A DNA stretch of 64,000 nucleotides, taken from Colletes latitarsis. Lineage: Eukaryota > Arthropoda > Insecta > Hymenoptera > Colletidae. Positions 10,190 through 18,948 of this stretch are shown here, one piece after another (positions within the stretch are counted from its first letter, which is position 1; each line of letters opens with the position of its first letter). Under the pieces are notes generated by a model, which was given only the letters and a program-made list of their open reading frames with translations, was not told the DNA's origin and made no database searches. Where the stretch lies: positions 10,620,001 through 10,684,000 of the forward strand of contig NW_027488369.1 in the NCBI RefSeq assembly GCF_051014445.1, read 5' to 3'. The translations under genes and the position numbers were made by a program.

Positions 10190-12900
10190 GGGATTTTTCT
10201 GGTTTGGATCACGTAGTAATGTGGTACCACCCTGAAACAGTCGATTAAACCTGGTTTCGATCAATATTTTAGAGGATAACGCAAGTTAGGTCTGGGATAG
10301 GTCTGGGATTTGACCTCATCAGACTCATACTTTCGCACACTTCACATACTCCTTGAACAGATCCTGGGTTATTTTCTGGTTTGGATCACATAGTAATGTG
10401 GTACCACACTGATACAGTCGATTAAACCAGGTTTCGATCAATATTTTGGAGGATAACGCATGTTAGGCCTAGGTTAGGCCTGGGATTTGCCCTCATCAGG
10501 CTCATACTCTCGCATATTTCTCATACTTCATGGCTAGATCCTGGGCTGTTTCTGGATTGTTTCACGTAGTAATGTGGTACCACGCTGAAACAGTCAATTA
10601 AACCTGGTTTCGATCAATATTTTAGAGGATAACGCATGTTAGGTCTAGGATAGCCCTGGGATTTTCACTCATCAGACTCATACTTTCGCATTCTTCACAT
10701 ACTTGTTGAACTGATCCTGGGTTTTTTCTGGTTTGGATCACGTAGTAATGTGGTACCACACTGAAACAGTCGATTAAACCTGGTTCCGATCAATATTTTA
10801 GAGGATAACGCATGTTAGGGCTAGGTTAGCCCTGTGATTTTCACTCATCAGACTCATACTTTCGCATTCTTCACATACTTGTTGAACTGATCCTGGGTTT
10901 TTTCTGGTTTGGATCACGTAGTAATGTGGTACCACACTGAAACGGTCAATTAAACCTGGTTTCGATCAATATTTTAGAGGATAACGCAAGTTACGTCTGG
11001 GATAGGTCTAGGATTTGCCCTCATCCGGCTCTTACTTTCGCATATTTCTCATACTTCATGGCTAGATCCTGGGCTATTTCCGGATTGGATCACGTAGTAA
11101 AGTGGTACCACACTGAAACATTCAATGAAACCTGGTCTGGATAAATATTTTAGAGGATAACGCATCTTAGGTCTGGGTTAGGTCTAAGATTTGCCCTCAT
11201 CGGGCTCACAGTTTCGCGTTTTTCACATACTTTTTGAACAGATCATGGGTTTTCTCTGGATAGGATCACGTAGTAATGTGGTACCACACTGAAACATTCA
11301 ATTAAACCTGGTCTTGATAAATATTTTAGAGGATAACGCATGTTAGGTATGGGTTAGGTCTAGGATTTGCCCTCATCAGGCTCATACTTTCGCATTTTCT
11401 CATACTTCAACGCTAGATCCTGGGCTGTTTCTGGATTGCATCACGTAGTAATGTGGTACCACGCTGAAACAGTCAATTAAACCTGGTTTCGATCAATATT
11501 TTAGAGGATAATGCAAGTTAGGTCTGGGATAGGTCTGAGATTCGCCCTAATCAGGCTCATACTTTCGCGTTTTTCACGTACTTGTTGAACTGATCCTGGG
11601 TTTTTTCAGGTTTGGATCACGTAGTAATGTGGTACCACACTGAAACAGTCGATTAAACCTGGTTTCGATCAATATTTTAGAGGATAACGCAAGTTAGGTC
11701 TGGGATAGGTCTGGGATTTGACCTCATCAGACTCATACTTTCGCACCCTTCACATACTCGTTGAACAGATCCTGGGTTATTTTCTGGTTTGGATCACATA
11801 GTAATGTGGTACCACACTTAAACTGTCGATTAAACCAGGTTTCAATCAATATTTTTGAGGATAACGCATGTTAGGTCTAGGTTAGGCCTGAGATTTTCAC
11901 TCATCAGACTCATACTTTCGCATTCTTCACATACTTGTTGAACGGATCCTGGGTTTTTTCTGGTTTGGATCACGTAGTAATGTGGGACAACACTGAAACA
12001 GTCAATTTAACCTGGTTTCGATCAATATTTTAGAGAATAATTCATGTTAGGTGTAGGTTAGGTCTGGGATTTGCTCTTATCAGGCTCATTCTTTCGCATA
12101 TTTCTCATACTTGAAGGCTAGATCCTGGGCTTTATCTGGATTGTATAACGTAGTAATGAAGTACAACACTGAAACAGTCGATTAAACCTGGTTTCGATCA
12201 ATATTTTAGAGGATAACGCAAGTTAGGTCTGGGATAGGTCTGGGATTTGACCTCATCAGACTCATACTTTCGCACACTTCACATACTCGTTGAACAGATC
12301 CTGGGTTATTTTCTGGTTTGGATCACATAGTAATGTGGTCCCACACTGAAGCAGTCGATTAAACCAGGTTTCGATCAATATTTTAGAGGATAACGCAAGT
12401 TAGGTCTGGGATAGGTCTGGCATTTGACCTCATCAGACTCATACTTTCGCATTCTTCACATACTTGTTGAACGGATCCTGGGTTTTTTCTGGTTTGGATC
12501 ACGTAGTAATGTGGGACCACACTGAAACAGTCAATTAAACCTGGTTTCGATCAATATTTTAGAGAATAATTCATGTTAGGTCTAGGTTAGGTCTGGGATT
12601 TACTCTCATCAGGCTCATTCTTTCGCATATTACTGATACTTGATGGCTAGATCCTGGGCTTTTTCTGGATTGGATCACGTAGTAATGTGGGACCACACTG
12701 AAACAATCAATTAAACCTGGTTTTGATAAATATTTTAGAGGATAGCGCATGTTAGGTCTGGGATAGGTCTGGGATTTGCCCTCATCAGACTCATACTTTC
12801 GCACACTTCACATACTCATTGAACAGATCCTGGGTTATTTTCTGGTTTGGATCACATTGTAATGTGGTACCACACTGAAACAGTCGATTAAACCAGGTTT
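10190..12900. repeat. Left copy of a 15,176-bp-spaced segmental duplication
   Basis: Two separate anchors give the same offset to 25366-28076: the variant CCTGGGATTTTTCTGG (A at 10193 and 25369) and the variant CATCCGGCTCTTAC (CC at 11025 and 26201). A minus-strand 77-codon frame at 12571-12804 is repeated without change at 27747-27980, again 15,176 bp away. The match ends close to element B. Confidence 0.85.
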
Positions 12901-12927
12901 CGATCAATATTTTAGAGGATAACGCAA

Positions 12928-12941
12928 GTTAGGTCTGGGAT
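12928..12941. repeat. Target-site duplication of element B, left copy
   Basis: The 14-bp GTTAGGTCTGGGAT contains one full telomere-like unit. It is repeated directly after the poly(A) tail at 18935-18948. Two As before it could extend the duplication to 16 bp but cannot be told from the poly(A) tail. Confidence 0.93.
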
Positions 12942-13325
12942 CCCTCAGGGGCTGCCAGCCTTTCAGCTGCAGTACGGGCTTAACGAACCCGGGGTACCCG
13001 AGTCATACACACACCGTAAGCATCCTGTGGGTCGTCACAACGACCCATTCACAATTCCCTATTGGTTCTGTGAATGGTACGTGACGGCAGGAGGAACGGG
13101 GGTCTTGGCTTAACCGCCTGGGCCACGAGTATGGCGACTCTATAAAATCGCCCTCCAATCCTAAGCTATGGTGCGCGGCGATGGGATGCATGGTTGGGGG
13201 AGAAGGCCCAATCCCAAGCGACCACCTCCGGGGAACCTGCCGAACCCCCGGAGTATATAGGCTTACCCGGGTAAGGCGGCTCTGCCCGGGCGGACCTTTT
13301 CTTCCGACCTGCTCGTGGGAATATT
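12942..13325 (+). promoter_or_regulatory. 5' UTR / presumed internal promoter region of element B
   Basis: Non-coding 384 bp between the target duplication and ORF1. It contains hairpins: GGGTCGT (13029-13035) with ACGACCC (13040-13046), and CCATTCACA (13045-13053) with TGTGAATGG (13069-13077); the two overlap by two bases, so they may be alternatives. A TATAAAA string lies at 13141-13147, but non-LTR elements usually use internal promoters near base 1, so I do not call it a TATA box. Several upstream ATGs lie at about 13168-13192. An in-frame TAA at 13272-13274 supports 13326 as the ORF1 start. Promoter activity is inferred from element type only. Confidence 0.6.
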
Positions 13326-15203
13326 ATGGAGTTCAATATTAAAACGGGGATGGGACGGGGTAAGTCAGAGGGGGAGGACGAAGGCGGTGTTGGGACTGGA
13401 GTGACGGCGCTCGCGCCGCCTCCAGCGCCTGGCCCGGCTTCGTGGAACGTGGAGGAGGACGACGAGACTGCGTCAGTCTCGTCCTTCTCCTCCACCAGGA
13501 GCCTCATAGGCTCTAAGAGGAAGAGGGCGGGGCAGGCCGTCGTCGAGGTGGGCGGGGCGATGAGCCCGTCGGTGAGACTGAGTTGCCTCAGGGACGAGGT
13601 GACCGAGGAGATATCGGAGAGGATCTCCTCGTCCCTGAGGCGGGTGGAGAAAGTCGCCGCTGCCTGCGCCTTTAAGGGGCAGAAAAGCGGTGGCGCGGAG
13701 GCCCTGAAGGCCGCGGCGGAGGAAATGAGGGAGGCGGCGCGGGAGCTCAGAGGGCGGAACGCCCGTCTGCAGCTCCTGTTGGGGGAGGAGCGACAGGGGA
13801 GGAGGAGGGCAGAGGCGCTGTGGAACAGCGCGGCCCTCCCTCCCATCCTCCCTCCTCCTCCACCGCCGCGTCCCTCGGCGGAGGTAAATAAGCGGAGTGC
13901 GGCGGCAGTGGTGCGGGGCACCGCGGGCCCCTCCACCCGCACTCCGCCCGTGAAGAAGTCCCCGTCCTCCTCAGAAGATGATCTTCTGAGGAGGATTGGG
14001 GACATGATTGATGGCAAGCTGGCCGCCTTCCGGGAGGAGCTCCTCGCCGGAAGAGCGGTCAGCAGGAAGGCGGTGTCTCCCCGACCTGTTCCGGTGCAGT
14101 CGGGGAAGGCAAAGAAGGGCGGAGTGAAGGCTCCGCCCAACGTTGCGGCACCAGGGCCCCGGGTCGCGACCCCCAAGGGGGGTGGTGTACCCGTGGTCGC
14201 GGTGGTCGCGTCCTCCACAGTACCCTCCCAAGGGGGGGTGGCGTGGAGTGAGGTGGTGGGGCGGAAGGCGAAGCGGGCGGCGAGGAAGGCCTCGCAACCG
14301 CAGCCTCCGCCTCCGCCGCCGGCGGCGAAGGTAAAGGCCGCGAAGGTCGGGAAGGCACGACCAGGTCGTCCCCCAAAAACGGCAGCGGTGACGCTGACCG
14401 TTGCGCAGGGGGGCGACCTGACCCTCGCGGAGGCGATGCGGCTCGCCAGGGAGAATATCTCCCTGGAAGAGCTGGGCATCGCCTCCGTGAGGGCGAAGAG
14501 GGCCGTGACCGGGGGTCTCTTGCTGGAGATCCCCGGTGCAGAAGGCGGCGCGAAGGCGGATCGTCTCGCCCAGAGGCTTCGGGAGCAGCTGGGCGAGCGA
14601 GGTGTCCGGGTCGCCCGGCCCACGAAGCGCACGGAGATGCGCGTTTGTGGGCTGGACGACTCGGTCAGCGCACAGGATGTGTCCCGTGCCCTTGCGAGGG
14701 CGGGGGACTGTCCTGTGGAGGACCTGCGGATCGGAGAGATCCGCAGGTCGCCCTCCGGCCTCGGGTCGGTGTGGGCCCGGTGCCCCCTCTCCGCCGCCCG
14801 TAAGGTGGCGGAATCCGGGAGGGTGTTGGTGGGGTGGGTTTCGGCGCGAGTGGAAATCCTCGCGCCGCGCCCGCTCCAGTGTCACCGCTGCCTCGAATTG
14901 GGGCACGTGAGGCAGTGGTGCACCTCGCCGGTGGACCGCAGCGGTCAGTGTTACCGCTGCGGTGCCAAAGAGCACCGTGCGAGCCAGTGCTCGGCGGCCC
15001 CCCACTGCCCGCTGTGTGCGGACATGGGGAGGCCAGCCGATCACAGGGTGGGGAGCAAGAAGTGCTCCCCCCCCTCCCGGAAGGAGAGGAAGAGGCGGGC
15101 TGCACCGGCTCCGGTGCCGAGGGCGGTGGCATCGTCCTCCATGGAGGTGGACGGTGCTACGGGGACGGACGGCCGGGAGGAGGCTGGCGCGGCCATTAAT
15201 TAA
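13326..15203 (+). CDS. ORF1: Gag-like RNA-binding protein with three zinc knuckles (625 aa)
   Basis: The nucleic-acid-binding structural protein of the retrotransposon, expected to coat the element RNA and help bring it to the nucleus and target. An acidic N-terminus is followed by a charged, coiled-coil-like stretch (about residues 90-168), a Pro-rich turn, a basic Pro/Ala/Lys linker (about 250-350) and a conserved gag domain (about 375-515). Three zinc knuckles follow: C519-x2-C522-x4-H527-x4-C532, C542-x2-C545-x4-H550-x4-C555 and C561-x2-C564-x8-H573-x6-C580; this trio is typical of R1-clade ORF1. The start has A at -3 and G at +4 and is the first ATG after an in-frame stop at 13272. The TAA stop (15201-15203) overlaps the ORF2 ATG as TAATG. 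In telomere-targeted relatives, ORF1 also takes part in telomere localisation; that is inferred here. Confidence 0.93.
   Translation: MEFNIKTGMGRGKSEGEDEGGVGTGVTALAPPPAPGPASWNVEEDDETASVSSFSSTRSLIGSKRKRAGQAVVEVGGAMSPSVRLSCLRDEVTEEISERISSSLRRVEKVAAACAFKGQKSGGAEALKAAAEEMREAARELRGRNARLQLLLGEERQGRRRAEALWNSAALPPILPPPPPPRPSAEVNKRSAAAVVRGTAGPSTRTPPVKKSPSSSEDDLLRRIGDMIDGKLAAFREELLAGRAVSRKAVSPRPVPVQSGKAKKGGVKAPPNVAAPGPRVATPKGGGVPVVAVVASSTVPSQGGVAWSEVVGRKAKRAARKASQPQPPPPPPAAKVKAAKVGKARPGRPPKTAAVTLTVAQGGDLTLAEAMRLARENISLEELGIASVRAKRAVTGGLLLEIPGAEGGAKADRLAQRLREQLGERGVRVARPTKRTEMRVCGLDDSVSAQDVSRALARAGDCPVEDLRIGEIRRSPSGLGSVWARCPLSAARKVAESGRVLVGWVSARVEILAPRPLQCHRCLELGHVRQWCTSPVDRSGQCYRCGAKEHRASQCSAAPHCPLCADMGRPADHRVGSKKCSPPSRKERKRRAAPAPVPRAVASSSMEVDGATGTDGREEAGAAIN
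13965..13995. other. Perfect inverted repeat in ORF1 (15-bp arms, 1-nt centre)
   Basis: The arms TCCTCCTCAGAAGAT (13965-13979) and ATCTTCTGAGGAGGA (13981-13995) flank a single G. Element A keeps 14-bp arms with a different 3-nt centre. It lies between the coiled-coil-like region and the linker. Confidence 0.88.
14721..14749. other. Perfect hairpin in ORF1 gag domain (12-bp arms, 5-nt loop)
   Basis: GACCTGCGGATC (14721-14732) pairs with GATCCGCAGGTC (14738-14749) across a GGAGA loop. It is one of a series of coding-region hairpins; another at 14936-14962 (10-bp arms) overlaps the second zinc knuckle. Confidence 0.85.
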
Positions 15204-15205
15204 TG
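15201..15205 (+). promoter_or_regulatory. TAATG stop-start overlap of ORF1 and ORF2
   Basis: TAA of ORF1 and ATG of ORF2 share the A at 15203. The same overlap is kept in element A (5823-5827, minus strand). In the SART1 element of silkworm a UAAUG junction was shown to couple ORF2 translation to termination of ORF1. The mechanism is inferred here from the identical arrangement. Confidence 0.8.
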
Positions 15206-18200
15206 CCGCCCCGCCTCCTCCTCCAGGCCAACCTCAACCACTGCCGCGCGGCACAGGACTTGATGTCCCAAGTCCTCGCGGAGTGGGGGGTTGGCCTGGC
15301 GGTCGCCGCCGAGCCGTACCGCGTCCCTGATCACCCTCATTGGGTGGGCGACGCGGACGGCTTGGTGGCGACGGTATGGGGAGGGGGCGACGGGTCCCCA
15401 CCGTTCTCCTTGTTGGAGCGCGGTCGGGGATTCGTCGCCGTGGACTGGGGGGGAGTCGCTGTGGTGGGGTGCTACATTTCGCCCCGTAGCGGTCACGCTG
15501 CGTTCGAGCTGTACCTGGCCGAGGTCGCGGCATGCGTGCAGCGCTACGCGGCCCGGCCGGTGCTGGTCCTGGGGGATTTTAATGCCAAGTCGGTGGCTTG
15601 GGGATCCCCCAGGACCTCCGTTCGCGGCGGGATCCTGGGCGATTGGGCGGCGGGGCTCGACCTCCGGGTATTGAACCGGGGGTCGGAGCACACATGCGTG
15701 CGGCGATATGGGGGGTCCATCGTGGATGTTGGATTCGCGACCCCCAACGCCGTGCGCATGGTGTCGGGTTGGCACGTGGTCGCGGGGGCAGAGACACTCT
15801 CCGATCACCGGTACATCCGGATGGAGGTCTCTGCCGCCGCGAGTGCATCCCGACACGGCCGCCTGCGTGGCGCCCCACCACGCCGCTGGGCGCTTCGGCG
15901 CCTGGACAAGGACGCCCTGATGGCAGCTGCCCTCGCTGCAACTTGGCCGCAGGGAGCGGCCGAGTTGCCGAGCATAGAGGAGGAGGTCGCCCGGCTCGGG
16001 GCATTGGTCGCGGGTATTTGCGACGCGGCGATGCCTCGGGTCGGGCGGGCTTCTCCTCGCCGGGCGGTGTACTGGTGGTCGGACGCGATCGCGGAGTTGC
16101 GAGTCGCGACTGTCCGCGCCCGACGCCAGTACACCCGCGCGCGCCGTCGTCAACGTACAGGCGACGGCGTGGCGCGAGCGAGGGCAGCTGATGACCTGTA
16201 TGGAGCATACCGCGTGGCGCGGGTTGCTCTGCAGGTCGCCATCAAACGGGCCAAGACCCAGGCATGGAAGGAGCTCCTCCAGACCCTTGATGATGATCCA
16301 TGGGGGCGCCCATATAAGGTGGTGCTGAATAAGCTCCGCCCGTGGGCGCCCCCCATCACCGAGGGTCTTGACCCCCGGCTGCTGGAGGACGTGGTCAATA
16401 CACTCTTCCCAATTGGGGAGAGGGGACCGCGTCCTCCGGCGGCGGCGGCTGTCCCAGTGGAGTGGACGGCCGAGCTGGGGGTCACGCAGGAGGAGCTGGC
16501 AGCGGCCATCAGACGGCTCGGGGTTCGTAACACGGCCCCGGGTCCGGATGGTGTGCCCGGCCGGGTTTGGGTCTTGACCCAGGGCGTCCTTGGGGCCGAC
16601 CTCAGGCGGTTGTTCGACCGCTGCCTGAGGGACGGGCGATTCCCCCCCAGTTGGAAGGTGGCGAGGATGGTCCTCCTCCGGAAGGAGGGTCGGCCCGCGG
16701 AGTCTCCCTCCGCATACCGGCCCATTTGTCTCCTCGACGAGGTGGGCAAGCTCTTCGAGCGGGTGATTGCTGCCCGCCTCGTCGAGCACCTGTCGCGGGG
16801 TGATCCCGGTCTGGCCGACTGCCAGTTCGGTTTCCGGGGGGGCCGATCGACTATCGACGCGATAGGTCGTGTGAGGGCCCTCTCGGAGGCGGCCGTCTCC
16901 CGGGGAGGGGTGGCATTGGCAATATCCTTGGATATTGCCAATGCCTTTAACACCCTCCCCTGGGAAGAGATAAGGAGGGGACTCGAATATCATCGAGTCC
17001 CCCCTTGTCTCAGGGCGGTCGTCGGGGATTATCTCCGCGGCAGGTGGATCGAGTATCCGGGCCGGGATGGTGATATGCGGAGAGAGGTGTACTGCGGTGT
17101 TCCGCAGGGGTCGGTCCTCGGGCCACTCCTGTGGAGCATCGCGTACGACTCGGTGTTGCGGGCCGGCCTCCCCGACGGCGTCAGCACGGTGTGTTATGCG
17201 GATGACACACTGGTGCTGGCCGTCGGGGCGCACTGGGGGACGGCCATGCGTCGCGCGGAGGAGGGGTCGCAACGCGTCGTCGACCGGATCAGGGGGATGG
17301 GGATGACGGTGGCGGTCCATAAGACCGAGGTGATTGCGTTTCATTCACCTCGGCAGGATCCGCCACCCCCTCTGATCCGGGTGGGTGGGGCTGACATCGA
17401 GGTGAAGCCCCAGATCAGGTATCTGGGGCTGATCCTCGATAGCCACTGGCGTTTCGAGAAGCATTTCCGCTGCCTGGTCCCCCGGTTGGAAAGGATGGTT
17501 GCGGCTCTGGGCCGGATCCTGCCCAACCTGGGGGGCCCGGCGGGCCGGGTTCGTCGCCTCTATGTGGCAATGGTCCAGTCGGTGGCCCTATACGGGGCCC
17601 CCGTCTGGGCGGACGACCTGGCTGCCTCCCGGCGCAGCATGACTATGCTGCGTCGGGTGCAGAGGCGCATGGCGCTCAGGGTCGTCCGCGGGTATCGGAC
17701 CATGTCACATGGGGCGGCGACGGTTCTAGCGGGGATGCCGCCCATGGACCTGCTCGCGCGGTCGCACGCGGTGATGTACCGGCACCGCGTCGACCGTCGC
17801 GCGGGGGTGGGGGCGGTCCCGGGTGGGCAGGAACCTGCTTGGGGCGATTTGAAGCGCCAGGCCCGGCAGTCCGTGTTGCTCGCGTGGCAGGAGCGGCTGG
17901 CTCTGCCAACCGCGGGGCACCGGACTGTCGGGGCTGTTCGGCCACTCCTGAAGGAGTGGCTGGACAGAGGCCATGGCAGCCTCACCTACCGGCTGGCACA
18001 GGTATTTTCCGGGCATGGCAGCTTCGGAAGATACCTGTGCCGGATAGGGAAGGAGCCGACGGCGCGTTGCTGCCACTGCGACGCTGAGCAGGACACGGCG
18101 GATCATACCCTGGAGGTATGCCCCGCGTGGGAGGGGGAGCGCCGTGTCCTGGTCGGCGTCGTCGGGCGGGATGTCTCGCTGCCGGGCGTGGTGCGCGCCA

Positions 18201-18385
18201 TGCTCGGCAGCGAAGAGAAGTGGAGGGCCGTGGCCTCCTTCTGCGAGAACGTAATGTTGCAGAAGGAGGCCGCGGGGAGGGAGCGCGAACTTCAGCGGCG
18301 CGCTGAAGCTCGCGCTCGTGCGGTGGCCCGAGGTCGTCGCCCGGTCGCGAGGCGTCGCGGGCGGCCGCCTCGGCGTGGCGGATGA
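15203..18385 (+). CDS. ORF2: endonuclease / reverse transcriptase (1060 aa)
   Basis: The enzyme of target-primed reverse transcription: the endonuclease nicks the target and the reverse transcriptase copies element RNA from the exposed 3' end. The apurinic-type endonuclease (about 1-220) shows N10/N12, E37 in EPY, GDFNAKS with D125 and N127, and S200-D201-H202. The reverse transcriptase (about 460-740) shows FPPSWK at 480, the first catalytic Asp D577 in LDIANAFN, GVPQGSVLGPLLW, and YADD at 665-668 (D667, D668). A C-terminal C956-x2-C959-x8-H968-x4-C973 motif is usual for R1-clade ORF2. No RNase H domain is seen. The length is normal for the clade and all key residues I can check are present. 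The ATG shares one base with the ORF1 stop (TAATG), so translation is probably by termination-reinitiation, as shown for SART1. Confidence 0.95.
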   Translation: MPPRLLLQANLNHCRAAQDLMSQVLAEWGVGLAVAAEPYRVPDHPHWVGDADGLVATVWGGGDGSPPFSLLERGRGFVAVDWGGVAVVGCYISPRSGHAAFELYLAEVAACVQRYAARPVLVLGDFNAKSVAWGSPRTSVRGGILGDWAAGLDLRVLNRGSEHTCVRRYGGSIVDVGFATPNAVRMVSGWHVVAGAETLSDHRYIRMEVSAAASASRHGRLRGAPPRRWALRRLDKDALMAAALAATWPQGAAELPSIEEEVARLGALVAGICDAAMPRVGRASPRRAVYWWSDAIAELRVATVRARRQYTRARRRQRTGDGVARARAADDLYGAYRVARVALQVAIKRAKTQAWKELLQTLDDDPWGRPYKVVLNKLRPWAPPITEGLDPRLLEDVVNTLFPIGERGPRPPAAAAVPVEWTAELGVTQEELAAAIRRLGVRNTAPGPDGVPGRVWVLTQGVLGADLRRLFDRCLRDGRFPPSWKVARMVLLRKEGRPAESPSAYRPICLLDEVGKLFERVIAARLVEHLSRGDPGLADCQFGFRGGRSTIDAIGRVRALSEAAVSRGGVALAISLDIANAFNTLPWEEIRRGLEYHRVPPCLRAVVGDYLRGRWIEYPGRDGDMRREVYCGVPQGSVLGPLLWSIAYDSVLRAGLPDGVSTVCYADDTLVLAVGAHWGTAMRRAEEGSQRVVDRIRGMGMTVAVHKTEVIAFHSPRQDPPPPLIRVGGADIEVKPQIRYLGLILDSHWRFEKHFRCLVPRLERMVAALGRILPNLGGPAGRVRRLYVAMVQSVALYGAPVWADDLAASRRSMTMLRRVQRRMALRVVRGYRTMSHGAATVLAGMPPMDLLARSHAVMYRHRVDRRAGVGAVPGGQEPAWGDLKRQARQSVLLAWQERLALPTAGHRTVGAVRPLLKEWLDRGHGSLTYRLAQVFSGHGSFGRYLCRIGKEPTARCCHCDAEQDTADHTLEVCPAWEGERRVLVGVVGRDVSLPGVVRAMLGSEEKWRAVASFCENVMLQKEAAGRERELQRRAEARARAVARGRRPVARRRGRPPRRGG
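16912..16945. other. Perfect 34-bp palindrome over the RT catalytic Asp codon
   Basis: GGCATTGGCAATATCC (16912-16927), then TT, then GGATATTGCCAATGCC (16930-16945). The codon of D577 (16931-16933) lies inside the right arm. A second perfect hairpin follows at 16977-17002 (GGGGACTCGA and TCGAGTCCCC, 6-nt loop). Both also occur in element A. Confidence 0.92.
18232..18271. other. Perfect hairpin near the end of ORF2 (13-bp arms)
   Basis: GGCCTCCTTCTGC (18232-18244) pairs with GCAGAAGGAGGCC (18259-18271) across a 14-nt loop. It is retained in all four copies of the element, including the two 3' fragments. Confidence 0.85.
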
Positions 18386-18900
18386 CCTAGGCTGGGAGGG
18401 GGGTCCTGAGGGGACCCTCCTCCCGCCAGGCGGCGCCGGGTCTGACCGGTTGGGGGTAGGAGTGCCTCCCCCTACCGGTCCGACGCAAGGGGAAGCACCC
18501 TCGGCGGTCTGGTGCGGCCATGAACGCCCGGCCGCCGAGGGCTGGAAACGGGGTCGCGGGCGGTTGCGAGTTGGGGCTCGCAGCCGCCACTAAACGCGGC
18601 CCCGGGACGGATAGCGGCGGGATGGAGTGGCCCCGTCCCGCCGCTATGAGGCAGTGTGTCTACTGGGGGGACCGATTGTCCCCCCGGGGGATGGGCGCGA
18701 AAGCGCGGGCACGGGGAGGATACCGGAAGAATGCTTCGAGCGATTCCCGGTATCCTCCCAAAGCGTGCCGAAAGGTCACCGTGGGGTTTTTAGTGGGTAG
18801 GTCCCGCGCCTGTCGTTGTACGGGCGCGGGGAATCCCACACACCCCTCCCACCTCTCCCCAAGGAGGTGGGAGGGAGTCTTTCGAAGATTTTCCCCACGA

Positions 18901-18901
<1 letters not shown>
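18386..18901 (+). other. 3' UTR of element B, rich in stem-loops
   Basis: About 516 bp between the ORF2 stop and the poly(A) tail. Clear stems are ATAGCGGCGGGA (18611-18622) with TCCCGCCGCTAT (18636-18647); GGAGGATACCGG (18715-18726) with CCGGTATCCTCC (18747-18758); CCCGCGCC (18803-18810) with GGCGCGGG (18823-18830); and CCCTCCCACCTC (18844-18855) with GAGGTGGGAGGG (18864-18875), the last ending 26 nt before the tail. In R1-clade elements the 3' UTR RNA is what the reverse transcriptase recognises; applying that here is inference. Confidence 0.85.

Positions 18902-18934
<33 letters not shown>
18902..18934 (+). other. Poly(A) tail of element B (33 A)
   Basis: An uninterrupted run of 33 A directly joins the target duplication. 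An unbroken tail of this length suggests that the insertion is young. Confidence 0.9.
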
Positions 18935-18937
<3 letters not shown>

Positions 18938-18948
18938 AGGTCTGGGAT
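18935..18948. repeat. Target-site duplication of element B, right copy
   Basis: GTTAGGTCTGGGAT, identical to 12928-12941. The second 11-bp telomere-like unit (ATAGGTCTGGG, sharing the terminal AT) follows, so the insertion separates the two units of one monomer. Confidence 0.93.

Larger units (their letters stand above)
7323..12941. repeat. Satellite array, block II
   Basis: About 32 monomers of the same satellite. The left half is diverged and includes a rare middle type at about 8406-8440 and 9641-9675 (TTGTTGGCCAGATCC then GGCTTCCACTGG), here called type C. The right half (from about 10.19 kb) matches a segment 15,176 bp further right. The last monomer is cut by element B at base 12941. 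No gene other than repeat-derived short frames is visible. Confidence 0.95.
12942..18934 (+). mobile_element. Element B: complete R1-clade non-LTR retrotransposon with intact ORFs
   Basis: A 5,993-bp GC-rich insertion in the satellite: 384-bp 5' UTR, ORF1, ORF2 overlapping by 1 nt, about 516-bp 3' UTR and a 33-nt poly(A) tail. It is flanked by a perfect 14-bp target duplication lying exactly on the telomere-like 11-mer. Two ORFs, three Gag zinc knuckles, an apurinic-type endonuclease at the start of ORF2, a C-terminal CCHC motif and no visible RNase H domain place it in the R1 clade, which holds the rDNA-specific R1 and the telomere-specific TRAS and SART families. I cannot name a described family from sequence alone. 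Open ORFs, long tail and perfect duplication suggest recent insertion and possible activity. Confidence 0.95.

Noticed and set aside
13141..13147. TATAAAA as a promoter for element B
   Set aside because: It lies about 200 bp inside the element. An RNA started there would lose the 5' end, and non-LTR elements normally use promoters at their first base.
12942..13150. HDV-like ribozyme at the 5' end of element B
   Set aside because: I could not fit the nested pseudoknot pairing by eye. It is kept only as a testable idea and not annotated.
15200..17344. A 714-codon open frame antisense to ORF2, mirrored at 3684-5828 in element A, plus other long antisense frames over ORF1
   Set aside because: The frames follow from high GC and the codon pattern of the true ORFs. 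The translations are low-complexity Pro/Arg-rich, show no recognisable domain, and are present in both copies only because the copies are nearly identical.
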